A stretch of DNA of 64,000 nucleotides from Symbiodinium sp. CCMP2592. Lineage: Eukaryota > Sar > Dinophyceae > Suessiales > Symbiodiniaceae. Under the pieces are notes generated by a model that was not told the DNA's origin, did not search any database, and saw nothing but the letters and a program-made list of their open reading frames with translations. Below are positions 1-11,026 of this stretch, piece by piece. The DNA is taken from assembly GCA_905221615.1 (NCBI GenBank), contig CAJNDT010006190.1, positions 223,501 to 287,500 of the forward strand, read 5' to 3'. Within the stretch, counting starts at the first letter, position 1. The number at the start of each line of letters is the position of its first letter. Made by a program: the position numbers and the translations under genes.

Positions 1-2
1 TT

Positions 3-59
3 GGTGCGTCGGAACACCGCGACCTTGAGAAGTCCGTCTTCCATGTCTTTGAGACCATG
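3..59 (+). CDS. Possible exon end at window edge
   Basis: The third forward frame is open from the window edge and reads EHRDLEKSVFHVFETM before a GC that could be a dinoflagellate-style donor (gcagtaac). The mixed charged and aromatic composition looks like protein, but the piece is short, cut by the window edge, and matches no family I recognise. It may be the end of an exon of a gene that starts left of the window. Confidence 0.2.
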
Positions 60-242
60 GCAGTAACATCTAGCCCAGGAGCAATGGTTGGTGCCCTTTC
101 CTTCAACCTCGTAGTGCTGCTGGTGAGATTGGCTCTGAGCCAGAAAAACAGCAAAGCACCAGAGAAGGAGGAGAAGAAGCGTCTCGGCTGCATTCACTAT
201 ATCTATCCCAACACGAGGGTTAGCAGGCGCAAGGCTTCGTGA

Positions 243-1390
243 CCTGCTTTCACGCCTGCGTTGCAATTTTTCGTTCAGGAAATCTTCCAAGAAATCGTGA
301 GAGTGTTCACCAAGCCCACAGCTGCTTGGCCTTGATGTCTGCTGCACATGTGGCAGCAGAGGACAAAGACACATGAAAGGATTACTTCTGACCGATCTGA
401 TCTGGAGCCGCATCGACATGGAAATCTTTCTGCTTGATATCTCGTTGGAGGCAGTGCCTCAGACCATGCCTAGTTATTCTGGTTGTTTCCAGTACTGGAG
501 TGATGCAGAGTTCTGTCTGGGTACATGTCCATGGTTCTAACATGGACTTGTGGCTGATCGTGTCGAAGAAGTGAGCGCAACAAGCTGACATCAGGCTGCG
601 CGTGTGCCCTTTGCCATTTTCAACACGAAGGGTTCCTACAGCTTCAACCACTATGGTGTGCCAAAAGTATCGTGTTGGGAAGTACTGCTGTACAAGGAGG
701 CTAAAGCTTCCATAAACGTGTGGTGGGTGCTGACAAGCTCTGTCGATGCACATGACAACTAGCCCCCACGCGACCCGAAGGAGCTGTATGCGAACAACTT
801 GACCAATGTGGGAGTTTCCCAAAATGCTAATACAGTACCCTAACTAGTAGGATCCCTATTATAAGGACCCCAATACAAGGTACCCTAATTTTCGGAAACT
901 GTTATGGGGCCCATGAGTTTTTGTGTCTTTCGCCTTTCAGGCTTGACGCAGAGGAGATGTGGTGACTGGGTTTCTCGGCCGGAGCTGACTGAATAGTGTC
1001 GGCAACGTGCTTGTGTCTCACGAACTTTCATGCTTAGATTCCCGCATCGATGCTGGGGTCCTCACCAAAAATCAGCCGAAGCCTGCAAAGCTGCTCACAT
1101 TAAAGCGCGGATCCCGGCGAAGTGTCGCGGAGGAATCTTGTGCAGCTCAGAGGCTCCTGAGAGTTTCCGACAGGAAATTTTTGGGTTCTGAAGAATCGCC
1201 TTCGCCCCTTCGCCTGCTGAGTGCACATGTTAGGACGTCTGTTGTCTAATGCTCTCCTAAATTGGGAACAGGCGCTCGAGCGCCTCGATGCTTCAAGAAG
1301 CCCTCTTAGCTCAGAAGTACCAGAGCACAGAGCCATCGCAGAGGGAGGGCTTCAGCTGGAAGCTCATATAGACTTGTGCCTCTCTTTCGG
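243..1390. other. No gene recognised
   Basis: No convincing coding signal. A 146-codon minus-strand frame (382-822) and short plus frames (1007-1249, 1221-1403) are open, but their translations look random and have no splice context. The motif gtaccctaa occurs twice within 60 bp near 830-890. Probably intron or intergenic DNA. Confidence 0.4.
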
Positions 1391-1395
1391 GCGGG

Positions 1396-1473
1396 TGCAC
1401 TGAAAAGAATTGTGCCATCTGCAGCGACCTCTTGACCGCGCTCTTGTGTCGTGAGCTGCCGCATGGCCACAGT
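1396..1473 (+). CDS. RING-finger-like exon fragment
   Basis: Frame 1 reads CTEKNCAICSDLL and then RELPHGHS. A C-x2-C pair followed by an L-P-x-G-H block resembles the first half of a RING zinc finger (E3 ubiquitin ligase type). The second zinc-ligand half is not found in the following 200 bp in any frame, so this may be one exon of a split domain or chance. Nothing else supports a gene here. Confidence 0.2.
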
Positions 1474-2327
1474 CTGCCAGTCTTCACGTTTCTCACGTGT
1501 TGTCGTTGCCAGGCCCGCCGAGTAATGGCTCTGGCAGCATCGAGCGACGTCTTGGTCGCAGCTTGGTTATGTCCTGTTTTGCACGGAGCCTTTCCCACGA
1601 CAAGCCGTATCCATGTGGAAGCAGCCAGTACCAGGTAAGGACAAATGTCAGCAGGAGCTTGCTGTAGTTGTGTATAGCCCGAATGAGTTCCGACTGGGCC
1701 GAAAGCGATAATGCAGACTGCACAGTTCCCTTTACTTGCAGCTCTTGATGGCCAGAACCAGCGGTGCTGTAAGTTACACCTTCCGGGTGTGAGAAATAGC
1801 AAGCCCCGTCTGAGGTACCACACGGCTCGTCCATCTACTCGTATCATCTCCAGCTGCTTGCATTGTTTTGAGGGCAGTAAGATCCACTTTTTCGAGTTTG
1901 AACGCGATCTTTAGGGTCTCAGGGGTCTTGACCTTGCAACACGTTTCCAGCACACGTGCAGGGTGTGCCGCTACTCGATGCTGTCTTTAGTTCGTGATCT
2001 TTTGTCACGGCATGTCCACGGAACCGATACTCTCCTCCGGCTCACTGTCTGGGCATTCCCGTCGTCCTGCTTTCTTGGAACTGCAGGTTCGCATTCACGA
2101 ACGCACCTTTGGGTCGCGGTCTTGGCGCAGACGTGCTGGGTCGCTGTTCTTCCCGAGTTTGGCAAAGTGTCTGCCTGGTCCTTCAGCATCTTTTGCATCA
2201 TATGTGCCTTCGGGGCTTTTGGGGAGCCATTGTGCAGTGTTGCGTGTTCATCTTGAGAACTTGTGAGCCCACTCCCGACGTGCCTTGTTCGAGGTTGATT
2301 CGCAGGCAAGCGGAAAGCGTTCGGCAG

Positions 2328-2454
<127 letters not shown>

Positions 2455-3040
2455 CAATGCCACGCGCTGTGAGGCGAGTTCATCAACTTATCGCCGGATG
2501 GCACGCAGGCAGCTCTCGTAGAAGTTTAAGGGCGTAATCCGCAGACCCCAAACCCGCAAAAACAAACACACAAGCTTCAGTCTCCTGGGCTTCCTCGGCC
2601 TGCAAATGGGGCTTCCAAGGCTGCTTCAACAAAGGCTGATCTTGGGTCAAAAGCAGGTTCGAGAAGGGTGCGGGTAGCGATAGGGGTTCTTTGGTGCGAG
2701 AGAGTTTAGACTTTGGGGCTTTGCACTGTGTCTAAACTGCGGCTGCCTTTCACCTCTGCCTCATGAAGTCGGCGTCCTTTCCGGTCCAGCAGCATAGGCT
2801 TTGGGGTTGGCAAACGGTTTAGGGCTTTCAAAGTACCGACGGAAGGTAAAAGAGTCAGCAGAGACACAAACACTCGGAAACAACACGCAGGACTCAGAAC
2901 CGTAACAAAGCCATCCATGCCACTAGCGATAGTGCAACCTGCAGCAGCGGCGAAAACCAGGAGAAATGCAGCAAAAACCGGATTAACGGCAGTAGCAATG
3001 ATGCGAGTCCTAGCATCAGCGATCCCTAATGGTTTTACAA
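2455..3040. other. No gene recognised
   Basis: A 136-codon minus frame (2706-3116) with a hydrophobic middle is open here. The plus strand is also partly open, and neither shows splice sites or a family motif. I leave it as unassigned DNA, probably intronic. Confidence 0.35.
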
Positions 3041-3109
3041 ATTGAGAAAGGGTGTTCGGAACACAGATGTCAGTCTCAAGTGCTTGACGCTGATCCCTTC
3101 GTCGTGCCA

Positions 3110-3172
3110 GATCCAACCGTACTTCGGGGGTTTGTTCGAGGACGAGCCTCTGCCGAAGGAGCCCGAGACAAG
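3110..3172 (+). CDS. Possible exon (PYFGGLFEDEPLPKEPE)
   Basis: After the pyrimidine-rich acceptor-like tract ending cgtcgtgccag, the frame reads IQPYFGGLFEDEPLPKEPE, an acidic and proline-containing segment of protein-like composition. Neighbouring frames are poorer. No family is recognised. It may belong with the exon candidates at 3632 and 3775. Confidence 0.25.
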
Positions 3173-3445
3173 TAAATGCTTAATGCCTTCAGGAGTAATT
3201 AGCCAGCTCAAGGCATATGCATACATACGTGCAGGCATGCATGGACATCGGCTCAGCAATCCCAACAAGTCGACGCCTACGTTCCTTTAATCATGTGGTG
3301 TCTGTATCCGCCGCCACGAGTGAGAACCCATGTGCCACCCAGAGAACAGTTTTCACAAAGGGCTGAATTTGTGTACTTGTCTATGCAAGCAAACGGAATC
3401 AGCCGCTGCATGCATGTATGAACGCTTGGCTGCCTGCCTGCCCGC

Positions 3446-3506
3446 CTGGATGGATGGATGTACGGACGGACGGACGGACGGACGGATGGATGGATGGATA
3501 GATGGA
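3446..3506 (+). repeat. GGAC/GGAT tetranucleotide repeat
   Basis: Tandem GGAC units flanked on both sides by GGAT units, a compound tetranucleotide microsatellite about 60 bp long. Translations through it (poly-Asp-Gly, or His-Pro-Ser on the minus strand) are artefacts. Confidence 0.9.
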
Positions 3507-3631
3507 TGCGGAGATGCGTGCATGTTTGCATTCAGTTGCATTTGTGGGCTATCTGCTGTTTTCAGGCGAGGGTTGAGGGGAGGCACACGGAGGCCGAGGA
3601 AGAATGAGCGAGCGTCCTCTCTTGCTACCAG

Positions 3632-3897
3632 GACGGCAAGATCACTTTGGAGCAGCTCAGCCGACCCGGCTTCGGCTGCACCCTGCGTCGGACTGGGCTG
3701 AAACGGCCTTGCCCACGCAGTGCTGAGGCATATCCACGCTGCAGCTTTAGCATGGAGGGATCTGTGAAGTTGCGATGCGGCAGGCATCGGCCGCAAACTT
3801 CAAGCGCAATGCAACGTTGGGAGATGCTGCGGCGCCCGCGGTCACTCGACTTGCCCTGGCATCGGAGCTGTGGAGCCACTGCAAGAGAGCACCTTCG
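3632..3897 (+). CDS. Two exon candidates, first EF-hand-like
   Basis: After the acceptor-like tract ending ttgctaccag, the frame reads DGKITLEQLSRPGFG. DGKITLEQL matches the second half of an EF-hand calcium-binding loop (D-G-x-I-x-x-x-E-L/F). About 80 bp later another frame reads from an ATG at 3775: MRQASAANFKRNATLGDAAA, continuing to TRLALASELWSHCK, also protein-like. The change of frame would need an intron between them. With only half an EF-hand visible, calcium binding is a guess; a calcium-dependent kinase or calmodulin-like protein is possible. Confidence 0.3.
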
Positions 3898-4747
3898 TGA
3901 AACCATGGATGCCAGCTTCCAAGGTTATGCCACTGGTTGGGACATGCAGGTTTTGAGTCCTGCCGGTGAAGGCTTTGCCCCTTAATTGCTTCAGGCAGAC
4001 CATAAGACGAAAAACAAGTGCTCCTACGCGGCTGTTGCGTTTGTTGGATCACGTGTGCGCCGCAGACGCTTTCTTTTCACCTTGCTGCCGTACCCGGAAC
4101 TGTCGGCTTTGGCTTGCAGCTGGAGAATCAAGGGCTCGAGGTTTAGGTCCGCCAGGCTCGGCACCCAGTTCCCAGACCCAGGGCGGTCTCCTCTCTCCGG
4201 AGCCCCGGAAGCTCCAGGCATGGCAACGTACATCAACTACGGCGAGGGCGAGGCTTTGGGGGCATTTCCAGGGCTCCCAGGGCTCCAAAGCCGCAGAGCA
4301 GTGACCTGTGCCAGGATGACGCCATCGTGCAGGGAGCGGAGTGGCTGATGTGGGCCCTGGCATGGTTTCGCGGTCCTCCAGCGTGCCTTCGAGACTTGGG
4401 GCTGAAGCTTCGCGTGTGTGAAAGAAATGGCCGAGGCTGCTGGGTCTCAGGTCGACGTAGAGGATCAGATCTAGGGTGAGAGTGAGAGTGGCAGTCCATA
4501 TGCTTTAGTGCCGTCTCAGCATCAGGCAAGTTCCAAAGCCGACCCCACAAGAAAAGAGCCAGCATGTTCGGGCCCTGAAGGAAGCACTGAACATCGTCAC
4601 ACGATTCGACTGCACATCTACTTTATGTATCTTACATCATGTGTCTGTATGCACATGACATACGTAAGTTGTCATGCATGCAGGCACTCATGTATGCATT
4701 TATGTGGTCAATCGCTCCCCTCCATATGATCGTGCTCCGCACGAGGT

Positions 4748-4758
4748 TTAGAGAGAGA

Positions 4759-4799
<41 letters not shown>
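4748..4799 (+). repeat. (GA)n microsatellite 1
   Basis: About 25 GA dinucleotides, slightly impure at the left end. A second tract lies 100 bp downstream. Confidence 0.95.
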
Positions 4800-4801
<2 letters not shown>

Positions 4802-4893
4802 GCGAGCCTCAGTCTGTCGGGAGCCTAGAATGGACTAAAGGACATCGGGGCGCGCTCGCGCGCGGGGCTTTCGAGCCCTTGACCGCATGCAAG

Positions 4894-4895
<2 letters not shown>

Positions 4896-4941
<46 letters not shown>
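4896..4941 (+). repeat. (GA)n microsatellite 2
   Basis: About 23 GA units, ending 11 bp before the relict spliced leader. On the transcript strand this is a purine tract, not the pyrimidine tract expected before a splice acceptor. Confidence 0.95.
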
Positions 4942-4946
<5 letters not shown>

Positions 4947-4952
4947 AGGAAA

Positions 4953-4967
4953 CCATTTTGGCTCAAG
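4953..4967 (+). other. Relict dinoflagellate spliced leader
   Basis: CCATTTTGGCTCAAG matches positions 8-22 of the 22-nt dinoflagellate spliced leader exactly. The missing first seven bases end in the leader's internal AG. This is the form described for relict leaders, made when a trans-spliced mRNA is reverse-transcribed, reinserted and trans-spliced again at that AG. A 15-base match by chance in 64 kb (both strands) has odds near 1 in 8000. It would mark the 5' end of a reinserted mRNA copy and place the window in a dinoflagellate. Confidence 0.8.
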
Positions 4968-5592
4968 TATCGCACCTTTGCTTGGGGCTTGTGCTGCCTC
5001 CTTGCATCGGGGGGCAGGTGGGGGGTTAACCTGGACTGTTACTCAAGGGGAGCCTTCCCAGTTTCCCCAGCGGTGCTTGAGTCCCATACCTGACGCCGCA
5101 GTGCTTAAAAGGCTCGGCCTAGCACTGAGGGCAGGTTGCCATACCCGTGAACGGCACGTACGAACACCTACCTCGACACCCGTGACCTCAAAACTGCAAG
5201 GCCTTCTCTGTGGACGCTTCAAAGCAGGAGGGGGCGATCTTCTTCATCACTTGCATGGAGCTGCCAGCTAAGCTTCGCTCACCCAACCTTTAGCCTGGGC
5301 CGGGGAGTTTGCCGACCGGAAGATCGTGACTTGGGCAAGAAGGCGGACATAGTGAAACACAAACTACGTGGTGCAATGGAGCCTGCAAGCTGCAGATATG
5401 GAGGGGGGATCTGTCAACAAGGGTTTAGGAAAACCCATGAGCGCATGGACCCAGCATGCCGCTTCCACGGACCCAGTGATCACGGCAACGTGGGGGTGAC
5501 ACGTCGAGAAGGACCTCGACCCAAGGCCTCCGTAGCCCCCGAAGCGTCGGCGAGATGAGTCCGCCCGACCAGCACATATCCCCTTCACACAC

Positions 5593-6441
5593 ATGGCGAG
5601 GTTTGTGACAAGAGGGGGGGGGTTGGCCTGCACTACCTCCCACAAGTGGAGAAGCAGCAAGGTCAACGCAGACGCGGGGGAATGGACAGATGGCACAACG
5701 GGAAGACCCCTCAGTGCAGCCGAGAAAGAGGAGTACCAGCAAAGAATCGCCAGCAGATGCCTTGCGGGGGAAAGAGCTGACAAGCTCGCCCACATGGTGG
5801 ACCGTTACATGCCCGAGCTAGCCGACGAGACACGTGGGTACATGATCAGGTTCCGGCACGAGGTGAAGAAGCTACTGAAAAAGGCCCGCCAGAACCGGAA
5901 AAAGATCCGGACCAGGACAAAGGGGGAAGCCAAACCGGCAGTTCGCAGTACAGGTCCAGTCCGACGAGTACAACCCAAAGCCGCCGCAGCCAAGCGGCAG
6001 CGAGGGGGGACATCCGAGGACGAGCGCGAAGCACCAGAAAGTTCCACAGCCAGGGGGGAACAGAGAGCAATAGCACCAGCCACGAGCGAGAATGATGAGT
6101 TCGAGGTGGACTGGGGGAGCCGCGACTCTGAGCCCTCGTCACCAGAGGGGGAGGACAACAGCCGCACAAAGGCCAAGAACGCCCAGCAGGAGCCCGCGTC
6201 GAGAACACGGGGGAAGGGCGAAGCCAGCCGACAGCGACGCAGTCAGGCACAAGGTGCGGGGGAAACGGGGGCTTCGGAATTGGGGGAAAATTTGGAGGTG
6301 CTAGACCTTTGTCCTGTAGTGCTAAGTGTCCGTTCCCGGTTTCCCTTCTTTGCCGCTCATGAAGCCAAGCTTGTGATCCATACATTAACGGGGCTTTTGC
6401 TTGCACTTGTACCCTCATGCCGGGGGACTTGCACACTGTAA
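5593..6441 (+). CDS. Intronless basic ORF, probably retrocopy or retroelement-derived
   Basis: An uninterrupted 282-codon frame starting at an ATG; the frame is open from 5536. Residues 1-60 are mixed. Residues 60-140 are rich in Lys/Arg (FRHEVKKLLKKARQNRKKIR), and the next 100 are low-complexity Glu/Ser/Arg/Gly. The last 50 residues change to hydrophobic and may be 3' UTR read-through. The basic, low-complexity make-up and lack of introns resemble a retroelement gag or ORF1, or a retroposed host mRNA. The relict spliced leader 626 bp upstream favours retroposition. Earlier frames at 4968-5271 and 5331-5558 could be decayed 5' parts. No catalytic or zinc-knuckle motif is visible. Confidence 0.45.
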   Translation: MARFVTRGGGLACTTSHKWRSSKVNADAGEWTDGTTGRPLSAAEKEEYQQRIASRCLAGERADKLAHMVDRYMPELADETRGYMIRFRHEVKKLLKKARQNRKKIRTRTKGEAKPAVRSTGPVRRVQPKAAAAKRQRGGTSEDEREAPESSTARGEQRAIAPATSENDEFEVDWGSRDSEPSSPEGEDNSRTKAKNAQQEPASRTRGKGEASRQRRSQAQGAGETGASELGENLEVLDLCPVVLSVRSRFPFFAAHEAKLVIHTLTGLLLALVPSCRGTCTL

Positions 6442-7318
6442 CATAAGTCTGTGGAATGCGCATTCCACTCGACGTAGTCTACTCCAACCGCTTCAGTGCA
6501 ATCCCGTCGTTCGGCGACGATGTCTGTTCCGCCCACGACCGCTAATTCGGTGCTTTCGCTTCCTGCCATACCCACTTAGAGAGAGAGAATTTAACCGGCA
6601 TTTTTTTGGAAAGGGGGACTCCTTGTAGTAGTTGCTGCACCGTCTGACCTGTTCTGTGTTGCTTCCACGAGAAGGGGCGAGTACCCGATAGTTTACACTA
6701 GCCCCCATGACACGTCATCGCATTCGTCATGTTGACGTGCACCGTACTGTACTGCACTCAGTGTTTGCTGCTTCAGTTTTTGTTTGATGGGGGATGTTAG
6801 GGTCAGTCCCCTGGAACTACTGGGGGGATGCGTCTGTCGAGGGGCTTAGGACTTGCCATAGAGGGCGCGGTGATGAAGCCGGGAAGCGCGATAACGTTCA
6901 GGGTTGGGGGGTTTGCCGACAGACACCCTCCAACCGACCACGGGGCACAAACCCGCCCACGGACCCCTAAGCCCTTCCACCGATATAGGGGGAAGGGGGG
7001 GCCTTGGCCGGGGTCTGCGCGAGAAGGCTCATCCCCAATGAAGTGAAGTGAAATAGGGGCCCCTCCAACAGACTGCGTGCGGACCGTTGCGGAGGTAGGC
7101 CTTCGGCCCAAGGGTCTCTCGAGGCTCTAGACCCCAAGCAAGAGAAAAAGAGAGTTTCTTTGCACATTAACTCCCCAGTGGGCGAAATCACGCGGGGGGT
7201 TCGGCGCACGCCCTGGCCCTGGCTGTGCTGAAGAAGAGAGAGGGAGCAGGAGGTAGGGACTGCCTGCCTCCCTTGCCCCAGAGCCAAGCAAAGAGAGAGC
7301 GAGAGAGAGAGATGCGCC
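6442..7318. other. G-rich non-coding tract, possible 3' region of retro-insertion
   Basis: No coding signal. At 6786 a G-rich tract (gatgggggatgtta) followed by TGTTAGGGTCAGTCCCC resembles a polypurine tract joined to the start of an LTR, but no second copy is present in the window to confirm an LTR. The rest is rich in G runs, with a short GA repeat at 7293-7311. Confidence 0.3.
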
Positions 7319-7483
7319 AGGATTTGCTCCCAACCGAAGACCAACTGTGAGTGCTCCCCATATCAATGTGCGCATCTTTCTTTCCCTAGGCTTGCCGGGG
7401 CTCGCCCTCAAGGCTGGGGAAAGAAAGATGCGCACATTGATATGGGGAGCACGCATAGTTGGTCTTCGGTCGGGAGCAAATCC
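7319..7483. repeat. Inverted repeat with 76-nt arms
   Basis: The left arm 7319-7394 is complementary to the right arm 7409-7483 with a few mismatches and a loop of about 14 nt (outer ends aggatttgctcc / ggagcaaatcct). It could be a small foldback element (MITE), or a non-coding hairpin just upstream of the eIF3m gene. Flanks are too short to define a target duplication. Confidence 0.85.
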
Positions 7484-7623
7484 TAGCAACCTGTTCCACC
7501 TGCATTGTCATCGATGACATGCTACTGTCATGCGTTTCTTTTTCCTCGCAGTCTGTTTCCCGAAGTGCGAGCGTGTCAGGTCTCATAGTCATAGTTGTCG
7601 CTCGAGAGCCACGTTCGCTTTGC

Positions 7624-7651
7624 CAGGAGGCTTCTGCAGCTGCAGCAGGGC
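7624..7651 (+). promoter_or_regulatory. Candidate trans-splice acceptor and short 5' UTR of eIF3m
   Basis: The tract cgttcgctttgccag ends in AG at 7624-7625, 26 bp before the first in-frame ATG of the eIF3m reading. In dinoflagellates the spliced leader is joined at such an AG. No conventional promoter is expected or seen. The start is inferred, because a more distal 5' exon is not excluded. Confidence 0.35.
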
Positions 7652-10600
7652 ATGGATGCAGAAAAGGCCTTCACCGACAAGTTCAGGAAGGAGTTTCAGG
7701 CACCACACTTGACGAGTGTTTCCTCTTCGCACGCTGCTTCTGCCAAATTCCCAGGCGGTGCAGGACGCTCCAAGGTACGACATTGCCCCTGTGTTCGACT
7801 TGTTCGTCGACTACAGCAAGGATTGCTGCAACCAAGCCTCCTGTCATTGCACAAGTCTTGCTGTAATCCCTGGCGAGAACCTTTTCACGGCCATCCCAGA
7901 GAACAAGCCTGAAGAGCGGCTGAAAGAGATCGAGGCACCCGCGTAGGTCCAGATGAAAATCCAAGTATGCCCCTGCCGGCCGATACTTGTCATGATAAGA
8001 CTCTCTTCCACAACGTCTCCATGTGTGTACAGTACTGTCGCTTCGAAGATGCAGTGGCCTGCCATCGCAAGTTCACAATATTTACGTGTCATCCATGCTG
8101 CCACTGCTGCCAGAGCTTCTTCGCGCTGATTCTCAGTATGCTGTCCTACTTCGAGGTGCGCTGAAACGCAAAGTTGTGACTCCCAGTGGCTGAGTGGTCG
8201 CGGCCAAAGGACAGCGAACATTTGGACAAATCAACAACAAGACTCTGCGAATTGCTGAGCGCGGACACAGAGCAGTCGCTGGCTCAGCACCAGGCTTGAG
8301 GCATACAGTTCATTTATCATGGTTGCAGTGCCACTGCCGGTTAGAAAGGGCAGCGCAGACCCAGTGCAAGCCTTGCACGAGCATTGTTCTGTTGCCGCCT
8401 TCCAGGCAGCCCGAGCTGCGACTCAGACTGCTGATGATGCTGTACAACACCTTCAGCCCTCTTCTCCAGTCCGGAACTTAAGTCAGGCGTCAGAAGCTGT
8501 CCCGGCGAAGGGCTCTGTTGGGCACATTGGGTCGTGCAGACGTTTCGTTGATACGAAGGCAGCGGTACAGGATCTTCAAGCGCCCTGGCGGCATTGCAGT
8601 GCTGCAGTGCTGCAGCGGGAGGGAGTCTTGTGTCTTGTTTGGATTTTGTCTGAGGTATGCCTTGGACTATGCAGCAGCGGCCGACATGTTCGACCAGGCC
8701 AGGGCCCTTCTGCCTCCCACAGCGACAGCATCTCTTGTAATCTATCGTTGCAGACGCGTCGAGTCTCGTCTTTCCACGCACGTGTCGAGGTTTTGCCTTA
8801 CCTCGACTACCTTGACTCCTGGATGGTCCGTCTGCCCAGCCACCAACCTGTGTGGCCGGCATTCTGTTCAGCTTTGGCAGCCCAGGCCGACTGGGAGTCG
8901 TACCTCAAGATCGACGAGAAGCGAGCATTGTATGCCGACATCTCCAGACACATGAGGCTTCGCGTAAACATAGATCCCGGATACCTATTGAAGTTACGCT
9001 TGATGGCTTGCCAGGGGCTACGGCAAAAAGTCCGAGGCCTTCCAGTACCTGAAGCAGCCAGATCCTCAGAACATCTCAGGACACAAGGCCCCCGAACAGA
9101 GACTCAGACCCTCAGCGAGGTTCCCACCAGAGTTCCATTCTTCCGCTAGGTACCATGGCCTCTTCCAGGGCGCAGCTTCGGATGCCATGACCAAGCCAGA
9201 GGCCGGGGTCAGCCTCAGACTCCACGGGTTTCTCTCACGTGGACCCTTCTTAGCGGGAGCGCGTGGGAAATAGGGGAACTTTCCGGTGCTTCGCGGCTCA
9301 GCGGGGTGGGAATCAGGTGCCTTGTCGCAAGTATATCAGAGCTGGGTCATGGATAGCAAGGAACATGATCGCTAGAAGGCCAAGCTCGAGTGCTCTGCGC
9401 CAGCAGTCGAGCTGCAAGCATCTTCGCCTTTCGGGTTTCGTTTGGCGGTCCAGACCTCTGGCGCAGGGGCCAACGCATCATCGAACAACTCAGTCCGCAA
9501 TTCGCCCGAGCAGTGTGTCTACTGTAGCAGCGTGACGAAGCGGATGGACACCGTGATTTCGACGTCGACGTGCCCCTGCCTCCGATGTTGCTTCAACTCA
9601 ACGCTGATTTCTGGCAGCGGCAGGTCGTTGAGCAGACGATCCAGCTGATCAAGGCTGAAGTCTGGCTGTCCCGGCACGGATCGTGCCAGTAAGCCATTTG
9701 TGGCAGGATGCAGTGATGCTCCCAGCGGTGATTCAGTTCGACGACGTTTTGATGCTGGACACGGTCAAGGCCTGGCTTGAAGCTGCCAGCTTCTCGCACT
9801 CTGGACCCTTCTGCTTCTGCTGAGGCTTTGAAAAGCACCCCTCAGGGAAGCCTCGTGACCCTCTGTGAAATCTTCCTGCCTGGGTCTTGAGGGACGGCTC
9901 GCACAGAGGAGGCGTCTCATGTTGCCCATGTTTCCAAGATCTGGTTCGGTGGATGACCTGAAGGACATGCATAGAGATGCAGTTGCCACGAGCCGGATGT
10001 TTTGAGTCTCGAGTTTGCTGTTTGTCCACATGTTCCTAGCAGCCTCAATGGCATAGTCGGACGCTACAGCAGGACTTCCACAAGAAGAACGAGAAGCTCT
10101 TTGACGAGCATTCCCTAAACTTCCAGGTGGATCACGATGCGGGTCTTGATTCAACAGACTTCAGAAGCTGCCCTCTGCAGAGGGTAGTGGAACAAATAGC
10201 TTTCAATTTCGTTCCTTTGTTGAGGGTACGGCAGCATGCTCGGGCTAGGGCAGGCTGGATGAACGACACGTGTCACTCGCCAGGAGGCGATGTCCAAAAT
10301 TAGACTTCTGACCTTGGCCACGATGGCTCGGGGACAGTCCGTGCCCCATGCTGTAGTGTTCAGATGCACAGGTGCACCTTCAAAGCTGTTTCTCAGGTCG
10401 GAACTCCCTTTAGATGACATCGCCAAGCGCATCCAGGACAGCTCGACTTCCCGTTTATAATGACCCTGTGTCTTGCGTTGCAGGAAAGCCCCACGGCCGT
10501 GGAGCCGTGGGTTGTTCGGGCGATCTCCGAGGGCGTCATCGATGGGCGCATTGACCAGCTGAACCGGAAGGCTCCAACACCGTCCGAGTCTTGTAGCGCT

Positions 10601-11026
10601 CTACGTGGGCTTTGGGAAGGTGCTCGTGAAATCCGCCTTCTTGCGCAAGTTCGAGAAGGAGGTCAGCGAAAACAGCAAACTGACTTCTCTTGGTTTCCAC
10701 CAGATGCACCCTCTGAAGGAGTGGAACTTCCTGGATTCCAAGCCCTGGCCACAGTCTTGCTTGCCCCTGTCTCTGGTGAAACTGCAGTGCTGCTCAGCTG
10801 CTCAGCTGCTCAGCTGCTCTGCAGGCTCTCGCATTGGATCGAGAACTTGGAGCAGGTGATCAAGTTCCTGGGTGAGCAGAAGAACAAGAGCGAGGCCAGA
10901 CTTCCCCGGCCCACGACGCCACGGCGCGCAGCAGTCCCCAGAGTCCAGAGGCCTAAGCCTGCCGCACAGCTGCCGGAGAAGCGCGCGGAGACCTCGGACG
11001 GAGTGGCTCAGAAGCTGGGGTGCTGA
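7652..11026 (+). CDS. eIF3m: Eukaryotic translation initiation factor 3 subunit M (multi-exon)
   Basis: A PCI-domain subunit of the eIF3 complex, which helps recruit the 43S complex to mRNA in the cytoplasm. About 15-20 short exons rebuild the family order: MDAEKAFTDKFRKEFQ (7652-7699), APRYDIAPVFDLFVDYSK (7755 on), SFFALILSMLSYFE (8114-8155), DSEHLDKSTTRLCELLSA (8210-8293), PELRLRLLMMLYNTF (8407-8468), RYRIF (8559-8579), YALDYAAAADMF (8655 on), VLPYLDYLDSW (8790 on), DWESYLKIDEKRALYADIS (8887-8957), FDDVLMLDTVKA (9735 on), LVTLCEIFL (about 9857), DFHKKNEKLFDEH (about 10074), MSKIRLLTLATMARGQ (10284-10336). The winged-helix PCI end follows: ELPLDDIAKRIQ, then WVVRAISEGVIDGRIDQL, RKVLVKSAFLRKF, MHPLKEWNFLDSK, LSHWIENLEQVIKFLGEQK, stop 11024-11026. 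Introns of 42-83 nt near the 3' end include GT-AG (10337-10396, 10662-10703), GC-AG (10571-10619, 10742-10824) and GA-AG (10437-10483). The 5' exons and the 8960-9720 stretch are least certain. Confidence 0.88.
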
